Below, in pieces: positions 1-6,232 of a stretch of 10,172 nt of DNA. The translations under genes and the position numbers were made by a program. The stretch lies in assembly GCA_003452695.1 (NCBI GenBank), contig DMNP01000107.1, positions 1 to 10,172 of the forward strand, given 5' to 3'. The notes under the pieces were generated by a model. The model saw only the letters and a program-made list of their open reading frames with translations. It was not told the origin of the DNA and did not search any database. The stretch's first letter is position 1; each line of letters opens with the position of its first letter. The stretch comes from Eggerthellaceae bacterium (GTDB lineage Bacteria; Actinomycetota; Coriobacteriia; Coriobacteriales; Eggerthellaceae).

Positions 1-53
1 GGGCCCCTGCGGGGTTGCGGACGACGCGCTTCCTTGGCTGGGCGCATCGGTTC

Positions 54-82
54 GTGAAACGTGCGCGCGATTGGGCTATACT
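54..82 (+). promoter_or_regulatory. Sigma70-like promoter of the PARG-hisS unit
   Basis: A -10 hexamer TATACT lies at 77-82 and a -35-like GTGAAA at 54-59 (four of six matches to TTGACA), with a 17-base spacer. Transcription would start near 89-90, about 28 bases before the ATG at 118. This is a pattern match only. Confidence 0.55.
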
Positions 83-117
83 AGCCGAATCGCAAAAAAG
101 AGCGTGAGGAGCAGGCA

Positions 118-987
118 ATGCCAACGAGGGACGAACGACAAATCGAAGCGAAGAAGCACCTGGGCCTGGTGAAGGGGGTTTTCGCAAAGGAAATCGCCGA
201 AACCGTGGAATCGGCGGTGCTGTACGAAGACGGCGAGGGGCGCGATCTGGCGCTTCCCGAGCCGCGCTTCGAGACCACCGAGATACGCGTCGAGCGCACC
301 GAGGCCGCGCAGGCGGTGTACAAGGCCAAGGGCAAGGCCTGCGTGCTGGATTTCGCGTCGTATCGCAACCCCGGCGGCGGCTATGCCAACGGCGGCTGGG
401 CACAGGAAGAGGCGCTCTGCGCGGAAAGCAACTTGCAGCCCATCCTGGAGGGCCTGCGCGATGTGTACTACACGCCAAATCGCCAGACCATGCGCGGCGG
501 GCTGTACTCGGACCGCGCCCTGTACCTGAAAGACGTCATGTTCACCATCGACGGAGGCATGAAGAAGCGCGACGTTATCGTAAGCGCCGCCGTGAACCGT
601 CGCTTCGCGTTGGAAAACAACCGCTCGGAAGTGGAATGCGACATCGACATGGGCAACCGCGTGCGCTCGGTGCTGCACATCGCAGCCGCAAACGAGGTGG
701 ACACGCTCGTGTTGGGCGCGTTCGGCTGCGGCGTGTTCGGCAACGACCCGAACAAGGTGGCGCTGCTGTTCAAGAACTGGCTGGATGCGAATCCCGGCCA
801 ATTCGAAACGGTCGTGTTCGCCGTTCCATCGGGTCCCAACCACGACGTCTTCGCCGAAGTGTTCCCCCGCAAGGAGGAACCCGTGCAGCCCGAAGTCTCC
901 GTTGCCGAGGACGACGAGTTCGACGACGACGTGGACGATTGGTTCTACAACACCGACGAGAACTCCGGCCGTTGGATTTTCGAGTAG
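118..987 (+). CDS. Microbial-type poly(ADP-ribose) glycohydrolase (TIGR02452/DUF2263 family)
   Basis: This 289-residue protein is predicted to be cytoplasmic and to hydrolyse ADP-ribose polymers or terminal ADP-ribose through a macrodomain-type fold. The PARG signature is explicit: a Gly-Gly-Gly loop at residues 86-88 in NPGGGYANGGW, then the catalytic Gln-Glu-Glu at 96-98, with the expected short spacing. A second ligand-binding loop, GAFGCGVFGN, is at 200-209. The N-terminal ~75 residues match the usual accessory region of bacterial PARGs. After the fold ends near residue 250 there is an unusual acidic tail rich in Asp/Glu (about 253-282) ending in Trp and Phe residues. The start is set by GAGGAG at 106-111, six bases before ATG. 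The gene is followed by hisS after 45 bases, with no terminator seen, so the two are probably cotranscribed. The family assignment is strong. The physiological substrate is unknown, since few bacteria are known to make poly(ADP-ribose), and removal of ADP-ribose from protein or nucleic acid is possible. Confidence 0.88.
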   Translation: MPTRDERQIEAKKHLGLVKGVFAKEIAETVESAVLYEDGEGRDLALPEPRFETTEIRVERTEAAQAVYKAKGKACVLDFASYRNPGGGYANGGWAQEEALCAESNLQPILEGLRDVYYTPNRQTMRGGLYSDRALYLKDVMFTIDGGMKKRDVIVSAAVNRRFALENNRSEVECDIDMGNRVRSVLHIAAANEVDTLVLGAFGCGVFGNDPNKVALLFKNWLDANPGQFETVVFAVPSGPNHDVFAEVFPRKEEPVQPEVSVAEDDEFDDDVDDWFYNTDENSGRWIFE

Positions 988-1032
988 AGCGACTGCGCGT
1001 ACGACCGGAACCCGACCAATTGGAGCAAGGAC

Positions 1033-2304
1033 ATGGCTTTCACGAAGAAGCCCATCAAGGGCATGACCGATTTTCCGCCTGCGGACATGCGATTGCGCAA
1101 CAGCGTGCTCGACGAGATTAAGCGCACGTATGCCCAGTTTGGTTTCGCGCAAATCGAAACGCCGATGATGGAGCATATCGGGAACCTTACCTCGAAGCAG
1201 GGGGGCGACAACGAGAAGCTTATCTTCAAGGTGCTGAAGCGCGGGGCGGCCCTGCAACGCGCCTGGGATTCGGGCGACCGTGACGCACTCGTGGCCGAGG
1301 GCCTGCGCTACGACCTGACCGTGCCGTTGGCGCGTTTCTACGCAAACAACAAGGAGCAGCTGCCAAGCCCCTTCCGGGCATTGCAGGTCGGTGCCGTGTG
1401 GCGTGCCGACCAGCCGGCCAAGGGGCGTTTTCGCCAGTTCGTGCAATGCGACATCGACGTGTTGGGCGATGCCGGCAACCTGGCAGAGATAGAGCTGATA
1501 ACCGCCACGAGCAAGGCGCTCTCGCGCATTCTGGGCGCGGCGGGCGTGGAAGGCTTTACCGTGCACGTGAACGACCGGCGCATCTTGCTGGCTGCCGCGC
1601 GCAAGGCGGGTTTTGCCGAAGACGACCTGGCAGGTGTGCTGGTAACGCTGGACAAGCTGGACAAGATCGGTTTCGACGGCGTGCGCGACGAGCTGCTGGA
1701 AAACGGGGCTGCGCCCGAAGCAGCCGATGCGTATCTGGCACTGTTCCGCGGCGAAGCTGCCGATGCCTACAGCGCGGCGTTCTGCCAGATGGTCGACGCC
1801 GAGGGCCTGGCCGACGTGGCCTCCAACTTGGACGAGATAATCGCCGCCGCGTCGAACCTGACCGACGAAGGCGTGAGCATCGTGTTCGACCCGACGCTCG
1901 TGCGGGGCATGGGCTATTACACCGGCCCGATATTCGAGGTGACGGTGGACTGCTTCGGCATATCCATTGCCGGCGGCGGGCGCTACGACGAGATGATCGG
2001 CAAATTCAGCGGCGAGGACGTGTGCGCCTGCGGCTTTTCCATTGGCTTCGAGCGCATCATCGCCGTGCTGAAGGATGCCGGCGTGGCCTCGCTCGGCGAC
2101 GATTCCAACCAGGGCGCGGTGGCGTTCCTCGTGGACGCGAAGGCGTCTCGCGAAAAGCGCTTGCAGGCGCTGCAGCAAGCCCAAGCGCTGCGCGCCGCGG
2201 GTCGAGGCGCGGCCGTGCTGCCCATGCGCAAGAACATGAAGCGGCAGATTCAGACGCTCGAAGCCGAGGGCTTCAGCGACTTCAACAAGGTGTATGCGGA
2301 TTAA
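1033..2304 (+). CDS. hisS: Histidine--tRNA ligase (class II), short C-terminal domain
   Basis: This 423-residue class II aminoacyl-tRNA synthetase charges tRNA-His with histidine in the cytoplasm. Visible landmarks are KPIKGMTDFPP at 6-16, motif 1 around 38-50 (FAQIETPMMEHIG), and motif 2 at 119-145 containing VWRADQPAKGRFRQF with its ATP-binding Arg. The histidine-specific HisA block RGMGYYTGPIFEV is at 291-303, and motif 3 at 314-341 includes GGGRYDEMIG and GFSIGFERI. HisZ, the paralogue that regulates HisG, normally lacks the intact HisA block, so a synthetase is favoured. The anticodon-binding domain (about 361-423) is recognisable but stops at FNKVYAD, apparently 25-40 residues short of the usual end. 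Motif 2 wording (RADxPxKGRFRQFxQCDID) resembles archaeal/eukaryotic-type HisRS more than the common bacterial RxERPQKGRYRQF form. GGAG at 1022-1025 supports the start. Whether it is the only HisRS in the genome cannot be told here. Confidence 0.9.
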   Translation: MAFTKKPIKGMTDFPPADMRLRNSVLDEIKRTYAQFGFAQIETPMMEHIGNLTSKQGGDNEKLIFKVLKRGAALQRAWDSGDRDALVAEGLRYDLTVPLARFYANNKEQLPSPFRALQVGAVWRADQPAKGRFRQFVQCDIDVLGDAGNLAEIELITATSKALSRILGAAGVEGFTVHVNDRRILLAAARKAGFAEDDLAGVLVTLDKLDKIGFDGVRDELLENGAAPEAADAYLALFRGEAADAYSAAFCQMVDAEGLADVASNLDEIIAAASNLTDEGVSIVFDPTLVRGMGYYTGPIFEVTVDCFGISIAGGGRYDEMIGKFSGEDVCACGFSIGFERIIAVLKDAGVASLGDDSNQGAVAFLVDAKASREKRLQALQQAQALRAAGRGAAVLPMRKNMKRQIQTLEAEGFSDFNKVYAD

Positions 2305-2362
2305 GTTGGCACGTTGCCGCAGAGGCAATGCATGATTTCCGCGCAGGTTGCGAGATGGGGGC

Positions 2363-2395
2363 GATGATTCGCCGCCTCTGAGGGGGCGCATCATC
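2363..2395 (+). terminator. Hairpin downstream of hisS, possible terminator
   Basis: Bases 2363-2377 can pair with 2381-2395 around a three-base loop (CTG), with two mismatches in 15 positions. It lies about 60 bases after the hisS stop and just upstream of the next promoter. No T-run follows, so it would be an atypical or factor-assisted terminator, or an RNA-stabilising 3' end. Confidence 0.45.
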
Positions 2396-2415
2396 TCGGA
2401 AGCGCGCTTCGCCTG

Positions 2416-2424
2416 TGCTACACT
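2416..2424 (+). promoter_or_regulatory. Extended -10 promoter of the secreted protein/acyltransferase unit
   Basis: TG-C-TACACT (2416-2424) fits an extended -10 element. The -35 position (about 2396-2401) has no good match, as is common for extended -10 promoters. The transcript would begin near 2431, leaving an ~80-base leader before the ATG at 2511. A GTG just upstream at 2415 falls in the promoter and cannot be the translation start. Confidence 0.45.
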
Positions 2425-2436
2425 TTGGGCAGTTTC

Positions 2437-2514
2437 ATGAAGGCGCGGCGATGTGCGCGCCAAAGCGCTGTGTGCGTATCGACGAGAGACCATTCGACCA
2501 GGAGGTTCCCATGA
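2437..2514 (+). other. Possible 25-codon leader ORF overlapping the next start
   Basis: An ATG at 2437 opens a 25-codon frame whose TGA (2512-2514) overlaps the ATG at 2511 as ATGA, the arrangement used for translational coupling. The peptide is Arg-rich (MKARRCARQ at its start, STRRFP at its end). No Shine-Dalgarno sequence precedes it, so it may be chance. Confidence 0.2.
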
Positions 2515-3362
2515 ATCGCACAAAACCGGTAACCAGACTTTGCGGCTTTGCCGTTGCACTTGTTTTCACGGTGCTGCTGATGTTCGGGATGTGCGGGTTC
2601 GTCGGCACGGCGCAGGCCGTCGAATTTGCAGCAACCCCGATTGCCACGCAGGCCGATTCTGGCGGGGCCTCCTTCTCGGGTACCTTGAAGCCGGGTGCCA
2701 CCGTTACCAAAACCTTCACGATGCCCAAAAAGGGCTACGTCGTGTTCAAGGTGGCCCTGCCCCAGGGCATCGGATTCACCCGCTTGCGCGTGGAAAGCGT
2801 TGGGACCACCTATTTGGATACGCAGGTGGCAAACGGAGGAACGTACGGGGCCAGTGGCTCTTACACCACGAGCAAGTACTCGTTCAAGCCCGGCGCGAAG
2901 GTGAAGGTGAAGCTGAGCTTGCAAGGAAATTTGCAGGCAACTCCCGTTCCCTATACGGTGGAAATGGTGGCCAAGGCGCCTGCCAAGTACGAGACCGAGC
3001 GCAACAACAGCCGGGCCAAGGCGAATGCCCTGAAGCTGGGCGCGCTGCATTCGGGCAACCTGATGAAGAGCGATGTGGACTGGGTCGTGTTCAAAGCGCC
3101 TGCAGCGGGCACCTACCGCGTGTACGGAAAAACGCTGCCGTTGCGCAGCGGTCTGAGCTCGAGCGCAACGATGGTCCTGTACAAAGCCAAGAAAGCCCTG
3201 GTCACCAAGAACCCGGTCAGCGGCAACGGCGCTGAAGCGCTTGGCACGGTGAAGCTTAAGAAGGGGCAGAAGCTGTTCGTGAAGGCCACGCCGCCAGTGC
3301 TGTTCCCGCTCTTCAACGACAGCAGCCTGAACTATACCGTTCGCGTGAAGAAGCTGAAGTAG
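2511..3362 (+). CDS. Secreted protein with a PPC-like beta-sandwich domain, function unknown
   Basis: This 283-residue exported protein has a classical Sec signal peptide: Arg/Lys near the start, a hydrophobic core at about 11-30, and a likely signal peptidase I cut after GTAQA (residue 36). The mature part is basic, rich in Lys, Gly, Thr and Val, and looks all-beta. Residues ~50-155 form one sandwich-like region (SFSGTLKPGATVTKTF onward). Residues ~160-283 resemble a bacterial pre-peptidase C-terminal (PPC) domain, with ETERNNSRAKANAL at 161-174 followed by SGNLMKSDVDWVVFKAP at 181-197. There is no catalytic motif, no lipobox and no sortase signal. AGGAGG at 2500-2505 precedes the ATG by five bases, which fixes this start over the upstream GTG at 2415. 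The next gene starts 3 bases after the stop, so the two are almost certainly translated from one message. It may be a cell-surface partner or substrate of the acyltransferase, but that is inference from position. Confidence 0.75.
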   Translation: MNRTKPVTRLCGFAVALVFTVLLMFGMCGFVGTAQAVEFAATPIATQADSGGASFSGTLKPGATVTKTFTMPKKGYVVFKVALPQGIGFTRLRVESVGTTYLDTQVANGGTYGASGSYTTSKYSFKPGAKVKVKLSLQGNLQATPVPYTVEMVAKAPAKYETERNNSRAKANALKLGALHSGNLMKSDVDWVVFKAPAAGTYRVYGKTLPLRSGLSSSATMVLYKAKKALVTKNPVSGNGAEALGTVKLKKGQKLFVKATPPVLFPLFNDSSLNYTVRVKKLK

Positions 3363-3365
3363 GCC

Positions 3366-5567
3366 GTGTCCAGTGCGCATGCAATAGAAGAATCCAAACG
3401 CAGGCGGCGGGGCCGCCACGTTCGAGAAACCTACGAGTCCACGAAGCGCAACTCGCGCTATGTTCCTGCGCTCGACGGTTTGCGTGCGTTCGCCGTGCTG
3501 GCGGTCATCGTGTACCACATGGGACTGGGCTGGGCGCCGGGCGGCCTGATGGGCGTGACGGTCTTCTTCGTCATATCGGGTTATCTGATTAACGGATTGC
3601 TCGTGGCCGAGCGCGATCAGACGGGCAGCATCAGCCTGAAGGCATTCTGGATGAGGCGCGTGCGCCGGCTGTTCCCGGCCATCTTGCTGGCCGTCGTGGG
3701 CACGGCCGCGCTCTGTGCGCTGTTCGACCATACGCTGTTGGACAAAATGCGTCCCGACATCTTGCCGTCGCTGCTGTTCTACAACAACTGGTGGCAGATA
3801 TTCCGCGACATGTCGTATTTCGAGGCAGCGGGCGCTCCGTCGCCGCTGCAGCATTTCTGGAGCCTTTCCATCGAAGAGCAGTTCTACGTGGTGTGGCCCC
3901 TGTTGCTGCTCCTGATGTACAAGCTGCGCATGAACAAGGCAATCATGGCCGCATTTGCGCTGGTGCTGGCGGTGGCGTCGGGCGTGGAGATGGCGTTGCT
4001 GTACGACCCGCATGCCGACCCGAGCCGCATCTACTACGGCACCGACACGCGCGCGATGAGCCTGCTCGTGGGCGTTTGGCTGTCGTTCGCGCTGCCTTCG
4101 GCAATCTTCGGACGCGATCCGGGCATCGACCGGCGCGACCGTTTCACGTGGGTCGTGGTGAACGTGGTGGGGATTGCCGCATTTGTGGGGTTGGTCGGTC
4201 TTGTGGGCTTTACCAGCGGATTCTCGGCCTTTCCCTATCAGGGGGGCATCGCTTTAACGTCGGTGCTCTCGGCGTTGCTCATCGTGGTGCTCGTCGTGCC
4301 GGACACGTGGCTTTCACGCGTGTTCGCGTTGGCGCCGCTCGTGTGGATAGGCAAGCGCAGCTACGGCATGTACCTGTGGCATTTCCCCATCTTGCTGGTT
4401 ACGACCGACGTGAATTCCACGATGGGCGTGCCCTGGTGGATGCGCATCGTGCAGGTCGTCCTGATATTCGTCGTGTCGGCGCTCTCGTACACCTTCGTGG
4501 AAGACCCCATCCGCCGCGGCAGGCTGGGCGCGTGGTGGAAGGCGCGCAAGGACAAGGGCAATCCGGACGGCAAGGTGCGTGCGAGCGGCGTCGTTCCGGC
4601 ATGCTGTTTCGCAGCCCTGCTGGTGGTGGCGGGCGTGGGCGTGGCAGGTGTGCAGCCCACCGATTACGCCAACGTGTATGCAGGGCTCGTCCAGGATGCT
4701 GCACGTGCGGCCGGGACGCAGGATGGCGAAACGGCTTCCGGCGAAGGCGCTGCGCGGTCTTCCGAACAGGCTGCAGCCGAGAGTGTCGATGCGTCAGCGC
4801 CCGTATCGCCGGATGCTAGCGCAAGCCAACCGGCATCGGGGGAGCAAAGCGAGGGCGGCATCGGCAGTTCGCAGTCGATTCGCGGGAGCATCACGTCTTC
4901 GAGCGGGCGTGAGCAAGCCCAGGCAGGCGCCGTGTTCAACGTGGTGCCCACATCGAACGGCGCGGCTTCTCAAAGCTCCGCGTCCGCATCTGCATCCGTT
5001 TCGGCAGCAGCACCCGCATCGGCAAGCCCGGCCGTGCGCACGGCAGGTGGATTCGACGACATCTTCGGAAAGCAGCGCCTGAACGCCGCTGGCCAGCCCG
5101 TGTTCGAGCCGCTCCTCATCGGCGACAGCGTGTCGCTCGGCGCCGAGGCGGAGTTCTACCGCGTGTTTCCCTATGGGCACATGGACTCGGTGGTCTCGCG
5201 CAACGTGTGGGAAAATCCCTATGCCCTGTACCGCGATGCCGGCCAGGTGGGCGATTACGTTGTCTTATGCCTGGGAACGAACAATGCCGTGGCGGACTGG
5301 CAGATAGACGACGAGATGCTCGGGCCCATCGAGCCGACCAAGAAGGTTTTCGTGGTGAACACGCGCAATGTGCGCGACTGGATGGCGGGCACCAATGCGG
5401 AGCTGGCCAAGGCGCCCGAACGCCATGCGAACGTGACGGTCCTGGACTGGTACGGCGCATCGGCGGGCCACGACGAGTACTTCGCAGGCGATGGCACGCA
5501 CCTAACCGAGGAAGGAGCGCGCGCCTACATAGCGCTCATCCGCGAGGCCATCGAAAAATCGTTGTAG
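3366..5567 (+). CDS. OatA-type membrane O-acyltransferase with C-terminal SGNH domain
   Basis: This 733-residue protein is predicted to take acetyl groups across the membrane and place them on a cell-envelope polymer such as peptidoglycan or surface polysaccharide. The acyltransferase-3 domain (about 31-385) contains YVPALDGLRAFAVLAVIVYHM with the catalytic His at 51, FFVISGYLI at 67-75, FWSLSIEEQFYVVWP at 164-178, GTDTRA at 225-230 and YLWHFP at 336-341, with about ten membrane helices. A further helix (about 407-428) leads outside to a low-complexity Ala/Ser/Gln/Glu linker (about 440-560). The SGNH hydrolase-like domain has GDS at 586-588 (nucleophile Ser588), LGTNN at 636-640 and DGTH at 709-712, which supplies the Asp/His pair. 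This two-domain layout is that of OatA. The start is GTG, three bases after the preceding stop, with only a weak ribosome-binding site, consistent with translational coupling. The N-terminal ~30 residues are Arg/Lys-rich and cytoplasmic. The acceptor cannot be deduced. Confidence 0.88.
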   Translation: MSSAHAIEESKRRRRGRHVRETYESTKRNSRYVPALDGLRAFAVLAVIVYHMGLGWAPGGLMGVTVFFVISGYLINGLLVAERDQTGSISLKAFWMRRVRRLFPAILLAVVGTAALCALFDHTLLDKMRPDILPSLLFYNNWWQIFRDMSYFEAAGAPSPLQHFWSLSIEEQFYVVWPLLLLLMYKLRMNKAIMAAFALVLAVASGVEMALLYDPHADPSRIYYGTDTRAMSLLVGVWLSFALPSAIFGRDPGIDRRDRFTWVVVNVVGIAAFVGLVGLVGFTSGFSAFPYQGGIALTSVLSALLIVVLVVPDTWLSRVFALAPLVWIGKRSYGMYLWHFPILLVTTDVNSTMGVPWWMRIVQVVLIFVVSALSYTFVEDPIRRGRLGAWWKARKDKGNPDGKVRASGVVPACCFAALLVVAGVGVAGVQPTDYANVYAGLVQDAARAAGTQDGETASGEGAARSSEQAAAESVDASAPVSPDASASQPASGEQSEGGIGSSQSIRGSITSSSGREQAQAGAVFNVVPTSNGAASQSSASASASVSAAAPASASPAVRTAGGFDDIFGKQRLNAAGQPVFEPLLIGDSVSLGAEAEFYRVFPYGHMDSVVSRNVWENPYALYRDAGQVGDYVVLCLGTNNAVADWQIDDEMLGPIEPTKKVFVVNTRNVRDWMAGTNAELAKAPERHANVTVLDWYGASAGHDEYFAGDGTHLTEEGARAYIALIREAIEKSL

Positions 5568-5594
5568 CAGACGAGCAGCCATCTCGGCGCGGCC

Positions 5595-5621
5595 TTTTCA
5601 CTACCCTGAATGGCGTACAAT
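5595..5621 (+). promoter_or_regulatory. Promoter candidate for the RiPP precursor gene
   Basis: A -10 hexamer TACAAT is at 5616-5621. TTTTCA at 5595-5600 is the nearest -35-like element, but its 15-base spacer is short. Transcription would start near 5628, about 40 bases before the precursor ATG. It suggests the precursor is expressed independently of the acyltransferase gene. Confidence 0.4.
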
Positions 5622-5667
5622 AGGCAGCGATGGCGCTATGCCAAGCGCAACGAGGAAGGCCGGAATC

Positions 5668-5868
5668 ATGAAGTTTGAAGATTTAAGCCCGGAATTGCAG
5701 GAGAAGGCCAGGGCTTGCAAGGTGCCCGAAGACATCATGAAGCTGGCGGCGGAGGAAGGGTACGATCTTTCCGAAACCGAGCTGGAGGCCATCTCGGGCG
5801 GTTCATCGTGGTGCGAACCGTACGGTTGCTCCAGCTCGAAGTACGGATGCGGCATGGTCGGCCACTAG
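5668..5868 (+). CDS. RiPP precursor peptide, Nif11-like leader with double-glycine site
   Basis: A 66-residue peptide with the layout of a ribosomally made, post-translationally modified peptide precursor. The leader (1-45) is acidic and helical and contains LSPELQEKARACKVPEDIMK, then LAAEEGYDLSETELEAISGG. The ending Leu-Ser-x-x-Glu-Leu-Glu-x-(Ile/Val)-Ser-Gly-Gly is the hallmark of Nif11-type leaders cut by a PCAT-type ABC transporter/peptidase after Gly45. The core (46-66) has Ser at 46, 47, 55, 56 and 57, Cys at 49, 54 and 61, and no Thr. It could therefore form up to three thioether rings, or carry another cysteine-based modification. An upstream in-frame ATG at 5638 exists. GAGGAAGG at 5652-5659, eight bases before 5668, favours the shorter form, as does the family's usual start. 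No lanthipeptide synthetase, radical SAM enzyme, cyclodehydratase, peptidase or transporter lies in the window, so the precursor is orphan here. The leader family call is strong; the modification type is unknown. Confidence 0.8.
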   Translation: MKFEDLSPELQEKARACKVPEDIMKLAAEEGYDLSETELEAISGGSSWCEPYGCSSSKYGCGMVGH

Positions 5869-5913
5869 GGCATTCCATGCGACAACGGCGACGGAGGTAG
5901 CCAGGAGGTTCCC

Positions 5914-6204
5914 TTGGGCTTGCATATCCGCGACACGCTCGCCGTTCTTCCCGCTGGCAACGGCCATGCCGTCGGCCGCCACGACCTCTACATCGAGGGA
6001 GGCGACATCGTGGGCGTCGACGAGGCGCCCGAGGGATTCGTACCGGACGAGCTCATCGATGGCGCCCGCCTTCTGACCATTCCGGGCTTCGTGAACGCGT
6101 ATGCGCACACCTATATGTCCGCGATGCGCAACGCAGCCGACGACCGGGCCTTTGGCGACTGGCTCTTCGGAGCCATTGCGCCCATCGAGCGCCGGTCAAA
6201 TTGA
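5914..6204 (+). pseudogene. Truncated amidohydrolase (chlorohydrolase/MtaD-SsnA-like), N-terminal remnant
   Basis: The 96-codon frame matches only the N-terminal quarter of cytosine deaminase-like amidohydrolases, which are normally 400-470 residues. It starts with the small beta-sandwich (IRDTLAVLP at 5-13, LYIEGGDIVGVDE at 25-37) and runs into the barrel entry IPGFVNAYAHTYMSAMRNA at 56-74, then DWLFGAIAPIE at 82-92. After APIE the sequence changes abruptly and a stop follows within four codons (RRSN). The rest of the TIM barrel, with its other metal ligands and catalytic Glu/Asp, is missing. The metal-binding His-x-His expected as NAHTH reads NAYAH, so the first His is Tyr; the copy was damaged or divergent even before truncation. 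The translation signal is intact: AGGAGG at 5903-5908, five bases before a TTG start. It follows the RiPP gene by 45 bases with no terminator, so it may still be transcribed with it. A tailoring role in RiPP maturation is unlikely in this state. Confidence 0.75.
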
Positions 6205-6230
6205 CGCTTGGGTTTCTGCAAGTGCCTAAA
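6201..6230 (+). promoter_or_regulatory. Weak promoter candidate upstream of the membrane-protein gene
   Basis: TTGACG at 6201-6206 is a good -35 match. An A/T-rich CCTAAA at 6225-6230 lies at -10 distance (18-base spacer) but is a poor hexamer. It would fire directly into the inverted repeat that starts at 6233. Low confidence. Confidence 0.2.
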
Positions 6231-6232
6231 CT

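Noticed and set aside
1033..2304. Assignment of the synthetase-like gene as HisZ (ATP phosphoribosyltransferase regulatory subunit)
   Set aside because: The histidine-specific RGMGYYTG block and the motif 2 Arg residues are intact and a C-terminal anticodon-type domain is present; HisZ normally lacks these.
76..2559. 827-codon open frame on the minus strand opposite the PARG and hisS genes
   Set aside because: It is the antisense shadow of two clearly identified genes. Its His/Arg/Val-rich composition is typical of the reverse frame of GC-rich coding DNA, and it has no recognisable domain.
2418..4013. 531-codon minus-strand frame opposite the secreted protein and acyltransferase
   Set aside because: Antisense shadow with no family motif; the plus-strand genes have signal peptide, catalytic motifs and ribosome-binding signals.
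3791..4819. 342-codon alternate plus-strand frame inside the acyltransferase gene
   Set aside because: Arg/Gly/His-rich out-of-frame product; the in-frame protein has the conserved acyltransferase motifs throughout.
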